Shown in pieces: positions 47,968-58,130 of a DNA stretch of 64,000 nt. Source of the DNA: Mycobacteriales bacterium (GTDB lineage: Bacteria > Actinomycetota > Actinomycetes > Mycobacteriales > QHCD01); assembly GCA_036497565.1 (NCBI GenBank), contig DASXJE010000188.1, positions 1-64,000 on the forward strand, written 5' to 3'. The notes beneath the pieces are model-generated. The model did not search any database and was not told the origin of the DNA. It saw nothing but the letters and a program-made list of their open reading frames with translations. How positions within the stretch are numbered: the stretch's first letter is position 1; every line of letters begins with the position of its first letter. The position numbers and the translations under genes are program-made.

Positions 47968-48446
47968 CCGGCCGCGACGTGCTCCGGGTCGACCTGCCCA
48001 CGGCGGAGGACACCCGGGCCCTCGGCCGGGCGCTGGCCGACCTGCTCGCCCCCGGCGACCTCGTCGTCCTCTCCGGTCCGCTCGGCGCCGGCAAGACCGT
48101 CGTGGTGCAGGGGATCGGCGCCGGTCTGCGCGTCGCCGGACCGGTGCTCTCTCCGACGTTCGTGATCGCGCGGGTCCACCGCGGCGGCCGGATACCGCTG
48201 GTGCACGTCGACGCCTACCGGCTCGGTTCGGTCGCGGAGGTCGACGACCTCGATCTCGATGCCGCGGTCGAGGAGTCGGTCACCGCCGTCGAGTGGGGCG
48301 ACGGCCTGGTCGAGCAGCTCGAGGACGCCCATCTCACGGTGCGGTTGACCCGGGCGGTGGACGACGAGGCCCGCGTCGCCGAGCTGACCGGCGCCGGCGG
48401 ATCGTGGCCGAATCGGCTGGCCGAGCTCGCCACCCGCATCGACTGA
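47964..48446 (+). CDS. tsaE: tRNA threonylcarbamoyladenosine biosynthesis ATPase TsaE
   Basis: ATPase that works with TsaB and TsaD to make t6A37 in tRNA, 160 aa. The P-loop is LSGPLGAGKTVVVQGI, and the conserved LSPTFVIARVH and VEWGDGL follow. GTG start in a 4-nt overlap. Its partner genes tsaB and tsaD are 900 bp further, separated by a reverse-strand lipoprotein gene. Confidence 0.93.
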   Translation: MTGRDVLRVDLPTAEDTRALGRALADLLAPGDLVVLSGPLGAGKTVVVQGIGAGLRVAGPVLSPTFVIARVHRGGRIPLVHVDAYRLGSVAEVDDLDLDAAVEESVTAVEWGDGLVEQLEDAHLTVRLTRAVDDEARVAELTGAGGSWPNRLAELATRID

Positions 48447-48466
48447 GCGCATCCGCCTCAGGTCGA

Positions 48467-49264
48467 TCAGCCCAGGGAAATCAGCTGCAGGCTGTTGAGC
48501 AGGCTGCTGCAGCCCTTCCGGACCGCCGGGCCCCGGGCCGACCACTCGCAGTTGACCTGCAGCTTGGTGTGGCCGCGGAACACGAAGAAGTAGTCGATCT
48601 GCGTCGTCGGGGCCGACTTGGGTACGCCGTGATACTCCAGCGTCCGCGCACCGTCCACCCGCAGCGCCCGTCCGGTCGTCGACCGCAGGCGGATCGACGG
48701 CGCCAGCTCACGGCGTACGACGAGGTCGTTGGCGGCCCGCAGGTCCCGGTCGGACAGGGTGTCGGTGTTGGTCGACGCGCGGAACACGCCGGTGGCGATG
48801 GCGTCGTGCGTGTCGAGCCCGACCGCGGTGACCCACCGCGCCGACCCGAGCCGGGCCCGGGTCGCCTTCCGGAAGCCGAACGGCCGGTCGAAGCAGTACG
48901 GCGCCCCGCCGGGCCGTTGCACCGTCGTACCGCCGCAGGAAAGCCGGGCCCGGCCGCTCGGCGGGGTCGGGTCGGCGGTGCCGGTCGGGTGGGCCGTGCC
49001 GGTCGGGTGGGCCGTGCCGGTCGGATGCGCCGACCGGCGCCCGGTCGCCGTACCGGTCGGATGAGGGGAGTGGCTTCTGGTCGGGCCGGGGGAGCGCGAC
49101 CGGCCCGGCGACGGCGAGCCGGTCGACCCCGGTGACGCCGAGCCGCCGGTCGCCGCGGCGACGCCCTGGCCGCCCGCGGAGTGCTGGGTGCACCCCGCCG
49201 CGACCGCGGCGATGCAGACGACAGCCACGACCACGTGGCTCACCCGGGCGCGCACGCCTTGCAC
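48467..49264 (-). CDS. probable lipoprotein with (HPTGTA) repeats, unknown function
   Basis: 265 aa on the reverse strand. A lipoprotein signal runs from the basic start to VVVAVVCIAAVAAGC, with lipidated C25 if GTG 49264 is the start; 49255 and 49243 are other possible GTGs. A Ser/Pro/Gly/Thr-rich linker contains three tandem copies of HPTGTA. A globular domain (about 110-265) has two Cys near its start and end (SCGG, NCEWSARG) and YCFDRPFGF; it may resemble actinobacterial DUF-type surface lipoproteins. No function can be assigned. It ends 20 bp from tsaE, tail to tail, and interrupts the usual tsaE-tsaB order. Confidence 0.65.
   Translation of the reverse strand: MQGVRARVSHVVVAVVCIAAVAAGCTQHSAGGQGVAAATGGSASPGSTGSPSPGRSRSPGPTRSHSPHPTGTATGRRSAHPTGTAHPTGTAHPTGTADPTPPSGRARLSCGGTTVQRPGGAPYCFDRPFGFRKATRARLGSARWVTAVGLDTHDAIATGVFRASTNTDTLSDRDLRAANDLVVRRELAPSIRLRSTTGRALRVDGARTLEYHGVPKSAPTTQIDYFFVFRGHTKLQVNCEWSARGPAVRKGCSSLLNSLQLISLG
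48978..49031 (-). repeat. three 18-bp tandem repeats coding HPTGTA
   Basis: On the + strand the unit is GTGCCGGTCGGGTGGGCC at 48978-48995 and 48996-49013, with a diverged third copy at 49014-49031. It lies in the linker of the lipoprotein gene. Confidence 0.85.
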
Positions 49265-49333
49265 GGTAACCGTTTCCACGGCGTCGTCCGGCCGAACGCC
49301 CGCGGCGTGGTCGGGAGATGTCAGCGACTCAAC

Positions 49334-49339
49334 TACCCT
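49334..49339 (+). promoter_or_regulatory. -10 box of a probably leaderless tsaB
   Basis: TACCCT ends exactly 6 nt before the tsaB GTG at 49346. There is no ribosome-binding site. Confidence 0.5.
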
Positions 49340-49345
49340 CGGCGG

Positions 49346-50026
49346 GTGCTCGTCCTGACCCTCGACACCGCCACCCCGGCCGTCACCGCGGGTGTCGTGC
49401 GGGTCGACGCCGACGGGGTCCAGGTCTGCGCCGAGCAGGTGGTGGTCGATCCGCGCCGCCATGGCGAGCTGCTCGCTCCGGCCGTCCGCGACGTGATCCG
49501 CGACGCCGGCACCGTGCCCGGCGAGATCGACGCGGTCGTCGCCGGGGTCGGCCCGGGCCCGTTCACGGGTCTGCGGGTCGGGCTGGTGACGGCGGTCAGT
49601 TTCGCCGACGCCGTCGGCATCCCGACCTACGGCGTCTGCTCCCTCGACGCCGTCGCGACGGCGGCCGACCCGGTCACCGGCGGACGGCTGCTGGTCGCGA
49701 CGGATGCGCGGCGGCGCGAGGTCTACTGGGCCGTCTACGCCGACGGCGGGCGGACCGCCGGGCCGGCTGTGACCCGGCCCGCCGAGCTCGCCGGGCGGCT
49801 GGCCGCCCTCGGCGTCACCGCGATGGCCGGCGCCGGCGCCGCGACCTACGCCGACGTACTCGGCCTCCCGCTCGTCGAGCCGCCCTATCCGACCGTCGCG
49901 GGCCTCACCCACCTCGCGGCGTCCCGGGTGCTCGAGCGCGGCCCGGCCGAGCCGCTCACCCCGCTCTACCTGCGCCGGCCGGACGCAGTACCGCCGGCGG
50001 CGCGCAAGTCCGTGACGCCGGCATGA
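49346..50026 (+). CDS. tsaB: tRNA threonylcarbamoyladenosine biosynthesis protein TsaB
   Basis: Scaffold partner of TsaD in t6A synthesis, 226 aa. MLVLTLDTATPAVTAGVV and VGPGPFTGLRVGLVTAV are the ASKHA-fold signatures. The GTG start sits 6 nt after the TACCCT box. The stop overlaps rimI (ATGA). Confidence 0.92.
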   Translation: MLVLTLDTATPAVTAGVVRVDADGVQVCAEQVVVDPRRHGELLAPAVRDVIRDAGTVPGEIDAVVAGVGPGPFTGLRVGLVTAVSFADAVGIPTYGVCSLDAVATAADPVTGGRLLVATDARRREVYWAVYADGGRTAGPAVTRPAELAGRLAALGVTAMAGAGAATYADVLGLPLVEPPYPTVAGLTHLAASRVLERGPAEPLTPLYLRRPDAVPPAARKSVTPA

Positions 50027-50481
50027 CCGACCTCGCTGCGGACGTCGTACTCGCCCCGATGCGCTGGTGGCACATCGAGGCACTGCTCGCGATCGACCGT
50101 GCGCTGTTCGGCGCGGAGATGTGGTCGGACCGCATGCTGTGGAACGAACTGGCCCAGCACGAGAGCCGTCACTACCTGGTGGCGATGGAGGGGGACGAGC
50201 CGATCGGCTACGCCGGCCTGGCGAGCTACGACGACGAGTCCTGCGTGCAGACGATCGGGGTGCGCCCCGACCGTCAGGGTCGCGGCATCGGCACCGCACT
50301 GCTGCGGGCACTGCTCGACGAGGCCGAACGGCGCGACACCCCCGCCGTGCTGCTGGAGGTGCGGGCCGACAACCTCGACGCGCAGCGCCTCTACGAGCGC
50401 CACGGCTTCCGCGCGATCGGGCTCCGGCGGGGGTATTACCAGCCGAGTCGCACGGACGCGGTGGTGATGCGACGTGGCTGA
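50023..50481 (+). CDS. rimI: ribosomal protein S18-alanine N-acetyltransferase-like GNAT protein
   Basis: 152 aa GNAT enzyme. Acetyl-CoA motif A is [20 protein letters not shown], followed by [20 protein letters not shown] and [13 protein letters not shown], typical of RimI. In actinobacteria RimI is usually encoded between tsaB and tsaD as here. The substrate may be wider than S18. The start overlaps tsaB by 4 nt, and its end overlaps tsaD by 8 nt. Confidence 0.92.
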   Translation: MTDLAADVVLAPMRWWHIEALLAIDRALFGAEMWSDRMLWNELAQHESRHYLVAMEGDEPIGYAGLASYDDESCVQTIGVRPDRQGRGIGTALLRALLDEAERRDTPAVLLEVRADNLDAQRLYERHGFRAIGLRRGYYQPSRTDAVVMRRG

Positions 50482-51523
50482 CGAACCACTGATCCTCGGG
50501 ATCGAGACCTCGTGCGACGAGACCGGCGTCGGCATCGTGCGGGGTACGACGTTGCTCGCCGACGCGGTGGCGTCCAGTGTCGACAGTCACGCGCGGTTCG
50601 GCGGGGTGGTGCCCGAGGTCGCGTCCCGTGCGCACCTCGAGGCGATGGTGCCCACGATGCACCGGGCACTCGCCGACGCCGGGGTCGCACTGTCCGATGT
50701 GGACGCGATCGCGGTGACGGCCGGGCCCGGGCTCTCCGGCGCGCTGCTGGTCGGCGTCGCCGCCGCCAAAACCTACGCGTTGGCCGCCGGCAAGCCGCTG
50801 TACGGCGTCAACCACCTCGCCGCCCACGTCGCCGTCGACGCGCTCGAGCACGGCCCGATTCCGCAGCCCTGCCTGGCTTTGCTCGTATCCGGCGGCCACT
50901 CGTCGCTGCTGCTGGTACCCGACGTGGCCACCGACGTCCGCCCGCTCGGTGCGACCGTCGACGACGCCGCCGGTGAGGCGTTCGACAAGGTCGCCCGCCT
51001 GCTGGGACTCGGATTTCCCGGCGGCCCCTATGTCGACCGCGCCGCCCGCGACGGCGACGGCGCAGCCATTTCGTTCCCGCGCGGACTGACCGGGCCGAGG
51101 GACGCGGCGTACGACTTCTCGTTCTCGGGTCTGAAGACCGCGGTCGCCCGGTGGGTGGAGGCGCGGGAGCGGGCCGGTGAGCCGGTGCCGGTCGCCGACG
51201 TCGCCGCATCGTTCCAGGAGGCGGTGGTCGACGTACTCACCGCGAAGGCGGTGCGGGCCTGCCGCGAGGAGGGGGTCGACCACCTGCTCATCGGCGGCGG
51301 GGTCGCGGCCAACTCCCGGCTGCGGGCGATGGCCGAGACGCGCTGCGCCGACGCCGGGATCCGGCTGCGCGTCCCGCGTCCCGGGCTGTGCACCGACAAC
51401 GGCGCGATGGTCGCCGCACTCGGCGCTCACCTGGTCGCGTCCGGCGCCACGCCCTCGCCGCTGGACATCCCGGCCGACTCCGGCATGCCGGTCACCGAGG
51501 TGCTCGCCGTGAGCCGCGCGTGA
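50474..51523 (+). CDS. tsaD: tRNA N6-adenosine threonylcarbamoyltransferase TsaD
   Basis: Catalytic subunit that transfers threonylcarbamoyl to A37 of ANN-decoding tRNAs, 349 aa. [34 protein letters not shown] (metal-binding H-x-x-x-H in the NHLAAH region) and [11 protein letters not shown] are conserved, as are [10 protein letters not shown] and [14 protein letters not shown] start. The stop overlaps the epimerase gene by 4 nt. Confidence 0.96.
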   Translation: MADEPLILGIETSCDETGVGIVRGTTLLADAVASSVDSHARFGGVVPEVASRAHLEAMVPTMHRALADAGVALSDVDAIAVTAGPGLSGALLVGVAAAKTYALAAGKPLYGVNHLAAHVAVDALEHGPIPQPCLALLVSGGHSSLLLVPDVATDVRPLGATVDDAAGEAFDKVARLLGLGFPGGPYVDRAARDGDGAAISFPRGLTGPRDAAYDFSFSGLKTAVARWVEARERAGEPVPVADVAASFQEAVVDVLTAKAVRACREEGVDHLLIGGGVAANSRLRAMAETRCADAGIRLRVPRPGLCTDNGAMVAALGAHLVASGATPSPLDIPADSGMPVTEVLAVSRA

Positions 51524-52602
51524 CGACGACCATCACCGACGTCCGGACCAGCCGGCACACCCACCCGCTGCGCCAGCCGTTCGTCACCGCGCTGCGCACC
51601 GTCACCAGCGTGCCGGTCGTCCGCGTCGAGGTGATCGCCGGCGACACCCGCGGCTGGGGTGAGGCCGCGCCGACCCCGGTGATCACCGGCGACCTCGCCG
51701 ACGGGATCGAGGCCGCGCTGCTCGGCCCGCTGCGCGACGCGGTGGTCGGCCGCGACCTCGACGACATCGAGCACCTCCTCCGATCGGTCGCAAGAGCGGT
51801 GGTCGCCAACACCAGCGCCAAGGCGGCCCTCGACATCGCGCTGCACGATGCGCGCGCCCGCGACCTTGGACTACCGCTGTACCGCCTGCTCGGTGCCGGC
51901 GCCGGGGACGTCGCCACCGATGTGACGGTGAGCGCCGGATCGCCGCAGGAGATGGCCGAACAGGCCGCGCTGCGGGTGGCCGAAGGGTTCGCGACGCTGA
52001 AGCTGAAGGTCGCCGACGGCCGGTACGACGACACCGAGCGGGTGCTGCGGGTGCGGGCGGCGGCCGGTCCCGACGTCGCGCTGCGGATCGACGCCAACCA
52101 GGGCTGGTTGCCCAAACAGGCGGTGTCGGTCATCACCGCGTGCGAGCGCGCCGACGCGCGGATCGAGCTGGTCGAGCAGCCGGTGGCGGCCGCCGATCTG
52201 GCCGGTCTCGCCTTCGTGACCGGGCACGTGCTCACCGCGGTGATGGCCGACGAGAGTGTCGCCGGCCCGCGGGACGCGCTGCGGCTGGCCGAGTTGCAGG
52301 CTGCCGACCTGATCAACGTGAAGCTGATGAAGTGCGGCGGCCTGCGCCCGGCCCGGCAGATCCTCGACATCGCCGCCGCGGCCGGGATCGGTGTCATGGT
52401 CGGCGGAATGATGGAGGGCGAGCTCGCGGTCGCCGCCGCGGCCGCCCTCGCCGCCACCTGCCCGGCCGAGGTCGTGCACGACCTCGACGCCGCCTGGTGG
52501 CTCGACCCGGCGGCGAGCGAGAAGGTGGTGAGCTACGACGGCGGCCGGCTGCTGCTCGCCGACGGCCCGGGACTGGGTCCGCCGCCGGCCGGCGCTCCGT
52601 GA
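51520..52602 (+). CDS. enolase-superfamily enzyme, probable L-Ala-D/L-Glu (dipeptide) epimerase
   Basis: 360 aa, GTG start in a GTGA overlap with tsaD. The N-terminal capping domain carries [20 protein letters not shown]. The barrel has the catalytic KxK (LKLKVADG: K161, K163), metal ligands in RIDANQGW (D191), VEQP (Glu) and ADES (Asp), and the second lysine K268 in [10 protein letters not shown]. This arrangement fits the muconate-lactonizing/dipeptide-epimerase subgroup. The next gene is an NlpC/P60 peptidase, as in the Bacillus ykfBC pair, which supports a role in recycling of wall peptides. o-Succinylbenzoate synthase is a less likely alternative. Confidence 0.72.
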   Translation: MTTTITDVRTSRHTHPLRQPFVTALRTVTSVPVVRVEVIAGDTRGWGEAAPTPVITGDLADGIEAALLGPLRDAVVGRDLDDIEHLLRSVARAVVANTSAKAALDIALHDARARDLGLPLYRLLGAGAGDVATDVTVSAGSPQEMAEQAALRVAEGFATLKLKVADGRYDDTERVLRVRAAAGPDVALRIDANQGWLPKQAVSVITACERADARIELVEQPVAAADLAGLAFVTGHVLTAVMADESVAGPRDALRLAELQAADLINVKLMKCGGLRPARQILDIAAAAGIGVMVGGMMEGELAVAAAAALAATCPAEVVHDLDAAWWLDPAASEKVVSYDGGRLLLADGPGLGPPPAGAP

Positions 52603-53318
52603 GCGGTCGCCCGATGTGGATCGCCGCGCCGGTGGCCACCCTGTGGACCGCGCCGGACGCGCCGCGGCCGGTCGATGCGCCGGCGCTGGCGGCCGCCGCC
52701 GACGGCCGGGCCTGGGCGGACGCCCTCGACACGCCCGCCCGGCTCGCTCTGCAGGGCCGGGTCGACACCCAGGCGCTGCGCGGCGAACCCGTCACGGTCG
52801 ACGAGACCGACAGCGGTTGGGCCCGGGTCGTCCTGCCGCACCAGCCGTCGTCGCTCGACCCGCGCGGATACCCCGGCTGGCTCCCCGCCTGCCAGCTCAC
52901 CGCCGACCCGCCACCGGCCGCCGACCTGCCGCCCCGGCCTGCGCCGGACGGGCCGGCGATCCTCGCCACCGCCCGGAAGTCGCTCGGGGTCGGATACCTG
53001 TGGGGAGGGCGCTGCCGCTTCGGTGTCGACTGCTCCGGACTGATGTCGCTCGCGCACTACCGGCACGGCATCGTCATCCCGCGCGACGCGCACGACCAGG
53101 CCGCGGCCGGCGTCGCGGTGCCGGTCGACGCGGCCCGGGAAGGCGACCTGCTCTTCTTCGGCGACGACCGCCGGACCGAGGCGATCCACCACGTAGGCAT
53201 GGCGCTCGGCGACGGACGGATGCTGCACGCCCCGCGGACCGGCCGCACGGTGGAGATCATCGAACTGGACACGTCGCCGTACGCAGACGAGCTCTGCGCG
53301 GCCCGTCACTACTGCTGA
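52599..53318 (+). CDS. NlpC/P60 family cysteine peptidase, YkfC-like
   Basis: 239 aa, GTG start overlapping the epimerase stop. The first 100 or so residues look like an SH3b-type module (VATLWTAPDAPRP). The peptidase domain (about 125-239) has GYLWGGRCRFGVDCSGLMSL with nucleophile C145 and IHHVGMALGDGRMLHAPRTG with the catalytic His (H198). There is no signal peptide, so it should act in the cytosol, consistent with cleaving gamma-D-Glu-diamino acid bonds of imported muropeptides. It overlaps the convergent gene by 10 nt. Confidence 0.75.
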   Translation: MSGRPMWIAAPVATLWTAPDAPRPVDAPALAAAADGRAWADALDTPARLALQGRVDTQALRGEPVTVDETDSGWARVVLPHQPSSLDPRGYPGWLPACQLTADPPPAADLPPRPAPDGPAILATARKSLGVGYLWGGRCRFGVDCSGLMSLAHYRHGIVIPRDAHDQAAAGVAVPVDAAREGDLLFFGDDRRTEAIHHVGMALGDGRMLHAPRTGRTVEIIELDTSPYADELCAARHYC

Positions 53319-54496
53319 CCGCGGGGCACCGGGGTGCCCACCAGAGCCGTCGGAGCCCCCGCGACCCGGGTGAGGATGACGGTCGCCTCGGCCGCCCCGT
53401 CGAGCCGCAGCGCACGCCGCAGCGCCTCGGTGTCGACGGCAGAGCCGCGCTTCTTGACCGTGACGCGGCCCACCCCGCGGGCCCGCAGCACCTGCTGCAG
53501 CCGCTTGCGGGAGAAGGGCAGCACCTCGGCGATCTCGTAGGCGCGGGCGAACGCGGTGTCGACGTAGCGGTCCGCGGTGACATAGGCGATGGTCGGATCG
53601 ACCAGCCGGCCGCCGACGATGGCCGCGACCTCGGCGACGAGGTGCGCCCGCACGACCGCACCGTCCGGCTCGTAGAGGAACTGCCCGGGCGCGCCGGTCG
53701 GCGGCCGACCGAGGCCCTGGTCGACCAGGGTCTCGCCGGCCGGCAGCAGGGTCGCGCGACGGGTGGTCGTCGCGAACGGGCCGAACCACAGCGCCGCCTC
53801 CTTGACCTCGCCGCCGTCGGACACCCACTCCGCCTCGGCACCGGGCGGCACCTGGTCGTGCGGGATTCCCGGCGCGACCTTGGCGCCGGAGAAGGGGATC
53901 GCCGCGGCGACCTGCTCGAGGAACCGGAACGGCGGCGAGTAGCTGCGGGGGTCGAAGACCCGCCGGCCGCCGGCCCGGCGGGCCGGGTCGCAGAACGCCG
54001 CCGGCCAGCCGGCCAGGTCGACGTCGGTCACGTCGGCCTGCTCGACGCCGGCCCGTTCGCCCAGCCCGAGCGCGGCGACGTTGGCCCGGGCGACCTCGAC
54101 GGTGAGCTCGTCGCGGTCCACGCCGTGCACGCTCAGGCCGGCCCGCCCGAGCGCGATCAGGTCGCCGCCGACCCCGCAGCACAGGTCGAGGACCCGGTCG
54201 ACGCCGGCGTCGGCGTACCGACGGGCCCGGTGGGCCGCGACGGACTGCCGGGTCGCCTGCTCCATGCCGTCGGCGGTGAAGAACATCGCCGCGGCGTCGG
54301 CGCCGAACTTCGCTTCGGCCCGGTGCCGCAGTCGCACCTGGGTGACCGCCGCGGCGACGAGAGGCTCGGGAAAGCGGGCCCGCAATGTGGCGAGCGTGCC
54401 GAGCAGGGTGTCGTCGTCGACCCCGCGCGCGGTCACCTCGGCGAGCAGCCCGATGCCCTCGGGCGTCTGCAGCCCCCGCACGGTGCCCGCATCCAC
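53309..54496 (-). CDS. THUMP-like domain class I SAM methyltransferase
   Basis: 395 aa on the reverse strand. A helical N-terminal region is followed by the SAM motif RVLDLCCGVGGDLIALGRAG (about residue 99) and VHGVDRDELTVEVARANVAA. FCDPARRAGGRRVFDPRSYS replaces the usual NPPY motif. The C-terminal 150 residues match the THUMP-like domain found in actinobacterial proteins of this type. The target is likely RNA but not known. GTG start at 54496. Confidence 0.75.
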   Translation of the reverse strand: MDAGTVRGLQTPEGIGLLAEVTARGVDDDTLLGTLATLRARFPEPLVAAAVTQVRLRHRAEAKFGADAAAMFFTADGMEQATRQSVAAHRARRYADAGVDRVLDLCCGVGGDLIALGRAGLSVHGVDRDELTVEVARANVAALGLGERAGVEQADVTDVDLAGWPAAFCDPARRAGGRRVFDPRSYSPPFRFLEQVAAAIPFSGAKVAPGIPHDQVPPGAEAEWVSDGGEVKEAALWFGPFATTTRRATLLPAGETLVDQGLGRPPTGAPGQFLYEPDGAVVRAHLVAEVAAIVGGRLVDPTIAYVTADRYVDTAFARAYEIAEVLPFSRKRLQQVLRARGVGRVTVKKRGSAVDTEALRRALRLDGAAEATVILTRVAGAPTALVGTPVPRGQQ

Positions 54497-54546
54497 CGAC
54501 CCAGCGTGCCCTACGGTGGGCAGAACCCACGATCAGTGCCCCGGTG

Positions 54547-54581
54547 TTGAACCCTTGGCACTCTCGGGGCTAGAGTGCCAG
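54547..54581 (+). promoter_or_regulatory. groESL promoter with CIRCE operator
   Basis: CIRCE is perfect in form: TTGGCACTC (54555-54563), 9 bp, GAGTGCCAG (54573-54581). It overlaps the promoter TTGAAC (54547-54552), 18 bp, TAGAGT (54571-54576), so HrcA binding would block RNA polymerase directly. The operon is thus expected to be heat-induced via HrcA. Confidence 0.92.
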
Positions 54582-54678
54582 GTGGCAGCGAGTCGATGGC
54601 CTGGCACCCGCGACGACAGGACAGTCGCCTCGCCTGAACTGACAACATTCGACCCCGCTAGGAGGGGGAGGTCATACC

Positions 54679-54987
54679 GTGACGACCGCTACCAAGGTCA
54701 CCATCAAGCCGCTCGAGGACCGCATCGTCGTCCAGGCCAACGAGGCCGAGACGACCACCGCCTCGGGCATCGTCATCCCGGACACGGCGAAGGAGAAGCC
54801 CCAGGAGGGCACCGTCGTCGCCGTAGGCCCGGGCCGGGTCGACGACAACGGCAAGCGCGTCCCCATCGACGTCAAGGTCGGTGACGTCGTCCTGTACTCC
54901 AAGTACGGCGGCACCGAGGTCAAGTACGGCCAGGACGAGTACCTCGTCCTCTCCGCGCGCGACGTCCTCGCCGTCATCGAGAAGTAG
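54679..54987 (+). CDS. groES: co-chaperonin GroES
   Basis: Heptameric lid of the chaperonin, 102 aa. [20 protein letters not shown] and the mobile loop with [20 protein letters not shown] are typical, ending in [17 protein letters not shown]. The GTG start has AGGAGGGGGAGG upstream. Controlled by CIRCE at 54555. Confidence 0.98.
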   Translation: MTTATKVTIKPLEDRIVVQANEAETTTASGIVIPDTAKEKPQEGTVVAVGPGRVDDNGKRVPIDVKVGDVVLYSKYGGTEVKYGQDEYLVLSARDVLAVIEK

Positions 54988-55007
54988 ACACACCGACCCG
55001 TCCGCCG

Positions 55008-56724
<1,717 letters not shown>

Positions 56725-56736
56725 CCGCTGCGATAT

Positions 56737-56771
56737 CTCGCCAGCCGGCCCCGAGCGGGTCGGCTGGCGAG
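56737..56771 (+). terminator. groEL terminator
   Basis: CTCGCCAGCCGGCCC (56737-56751) pairs with GGGTCGGCTGGCGAG (56757-56771), 15 bp with one G-U pair, 5-nt loop, followed by TTT. It lies between the convergent groEL and whiB3-like genes and could act on both strands. Confidence 0.85.
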
Positions 56772-56811
56772 TTTCGTGGCGTCGGTCGCCGGATCGCGGC
56801 CGCCGCGGCGG

Positions 56812-57108
56812 TCAGACCGCCGGGGCAAGGCCTCCGCGGCGGGCCAGCAGGTCGGCCCGCTCGGACTCGGTCGTGCCGCCCCAGACGCCGTAGGGCTCTT
56901 GGACGGCGAGCGCCTGCTCGAGGCACTGGGTGATCACCGGGCAGCGTGCGCAGACGGCCTTGGCCGCCTCCTCGCGCGCGTCCCGGGCCGGGCCGCGCTC
57001 CCCTTCGGGGTGGAAGAACAGGTTGGCGTCCTGATCGCGGCAGGAGCCCGCGTACTGCCATTCCCATACCTGGGCATTGGGTCCAGGTAGCCGGCGGATG
57101 TCTGCCAT
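56812..57108 (-). CDS. whiB3: WhiB-family Fe-S regulator, WhiB3/WhiD-like
   Basis: 98 aa iron-sulfur transcription regulator on the reverse strand. The four cluster ligands are C23, C53, C56 and C62 (AGSCRDQD, CARCPVITQC), and the sigma-factor-contact turn GVWGG is at 74-78. LPGPNAQVWEWQ and FFHPEGERGPARDAREEAAK match WhiB3 of M. tuberculosis and WhiD of Streptomyces as I remember them. The position beside groEL and bldM/sigD supports orthology. Proteins of this group sense redox state or NO and, in Streptomyces, are needed for spore maturation. ATG start with AGAGG upstream. Confidence 0.9.
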   Translation of the reverse strand: MADIRRLPGPNAQVWEWQYAGSCRDQDANLFFHPEGERGPARDAREEAAKAVCARCPVITQCLEQALAVQEPYGVWGGTTESERADLLARRGGLAPAV

Positions 57109-57376
57109 CGAGGTACCTCTCTCGGATCGGCCGACCGCGCCCTCGGTCGTGGTCACGATCTTGATAGCGCCGGCCGCTCGGACACGAACCCTTGCTACGG
57201 CATGGCTCCTACCCACGTCCGGCCCACCGCACACCGCCGATGGCGACAACTGATCCGTCCCGGCAGAGACCGCGTCCTCCGGCACCCCGTGGCCGCGGTA
57301 CGGACACGTAGTGTCATATGTATGTGATTCTCCGTCGACCTGACACCACGCCGGACAGGGGTGTTCACTCAGTCGG
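57109..57376. promoter_or_regulatory. divergent intergenic region between whiB3-like and bldM-like genes
   Basis: 268 bp with both promoters expected inside. An AT-richer patch at 57314-57330 (TCATATGTATGTGATTC, containing CATATG) stands out and may be an operator. On the reverse strand TATCAA near 57160-57165 is a possible whiB3 -10. TTCACT (57364-57369) lies 7 nt before the bldM-like GTG. No small gene is evident. Confidence 0.45.
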
Positions 57377-57979
57377 GTGGCGAGCGTGCTGATCTGCGAC
57401 GAGCGCCGAGAGGTCCGGGACCGCCTCGCGCGGTTCCTCGCGGCCGTTCCGGCGTTCGATCCGGTCAACACGGTGGCCAGCGGCGAGGAACTGCTCGAGC
57501 GTTACCCGCATGAGCACCCGGACGTCGTCTTCGTGGGCACCCATCGGGCGATCGACACCGGGATCGTCACTATTCGACGGCTGATGGCCGAGCACCCCCA
57601 GGCGGCGGTCCTCGTGTTCGGTGCGGCGGACGACCACGCCAACCTCACCGCGGCCATGGCCTCGGGTGCCCGCGGCTTCCTGTGCTGGGACGCCTCCCAT
57701 CTGGAGGTCTACGCCGCACTGGCTCATGCGCTGGCCCCGAACGGGGACTCCGCCCCGGCGGTCGTGCCGTCGGGCAACGGCCGGCCGGCGTTGACGCCGC
57801 GGGAGATGCAGGTCCTGCTCGGGATGAGCCAGGGCAAGAGCAACCACGAGATCGGCGGCGACCTGTTCCTGTCCGAGGACACCGTCAAGACGCATGCCCG
57901 TCGGCTGTTCCGCAAACTCGGCGTGCACGACCGCGCGCAGGCTGTCGCGCAGGGATTTCGTGGCGGATTGGTGCATTGA
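57377..57979 (+). CDS. bldM: BldM-like atypical response regulator, LuxR-type DNA-binding domain
   Basis: 200 aa. The receiver domain (about 1-115) begins SVLICDERREVRDRLARFL. At the phospho-acceptor place it reads DVVFVGTHRA, so residue 54 is Gly instead of Asp. The conserved Lys near residue 103 is also missing (GFLCWDAS). Phosphorylation is thus not possible at the usual site. The C-terminal LuxR helix-turn-helix (about 138-195) LTPREMQVLLGMSQGKSNHE and FLSEDTVKTHARRLFRKLG closely follows Streptomyces BldM as I recall it, and the whiD-bldM-sigD-guaB neighbourhood agrees. It is probably a developmental regulator. GTG start. Confidence 0.85.
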   Translation: MASVLICDERREVRDRLARFLAAVPAFDPVNTVASGEELLERYPHEHPDVVFVGTHRAIDTGIVTIRRLMAEHPQAAVLVFGAADDHANLTAAMASGARGFLCWDASHLEVYAALAHALAPNGDSAPAVVPSGNGRPALTPREMQVLLGMSQGKSNHEIGGDLFLSEDTVKTHARRLFRKLGVHDRAQAVAQGFRGGLVH

Positions 57980-58130
57980 CCCTGCCGCTCGAGGCGGTCG
58001 GTGCTCTACAGTTGCCGCCGATGATCGTCGGGACATGCCGACAGCGGCGTGCGTTCGTCCCGACTCGCGTCGTACCGGCTCTCGGTCCGAGGCCGGCTCG
58101 GGTGGTGTAACAGGGGGACGCGCCGTTCCG

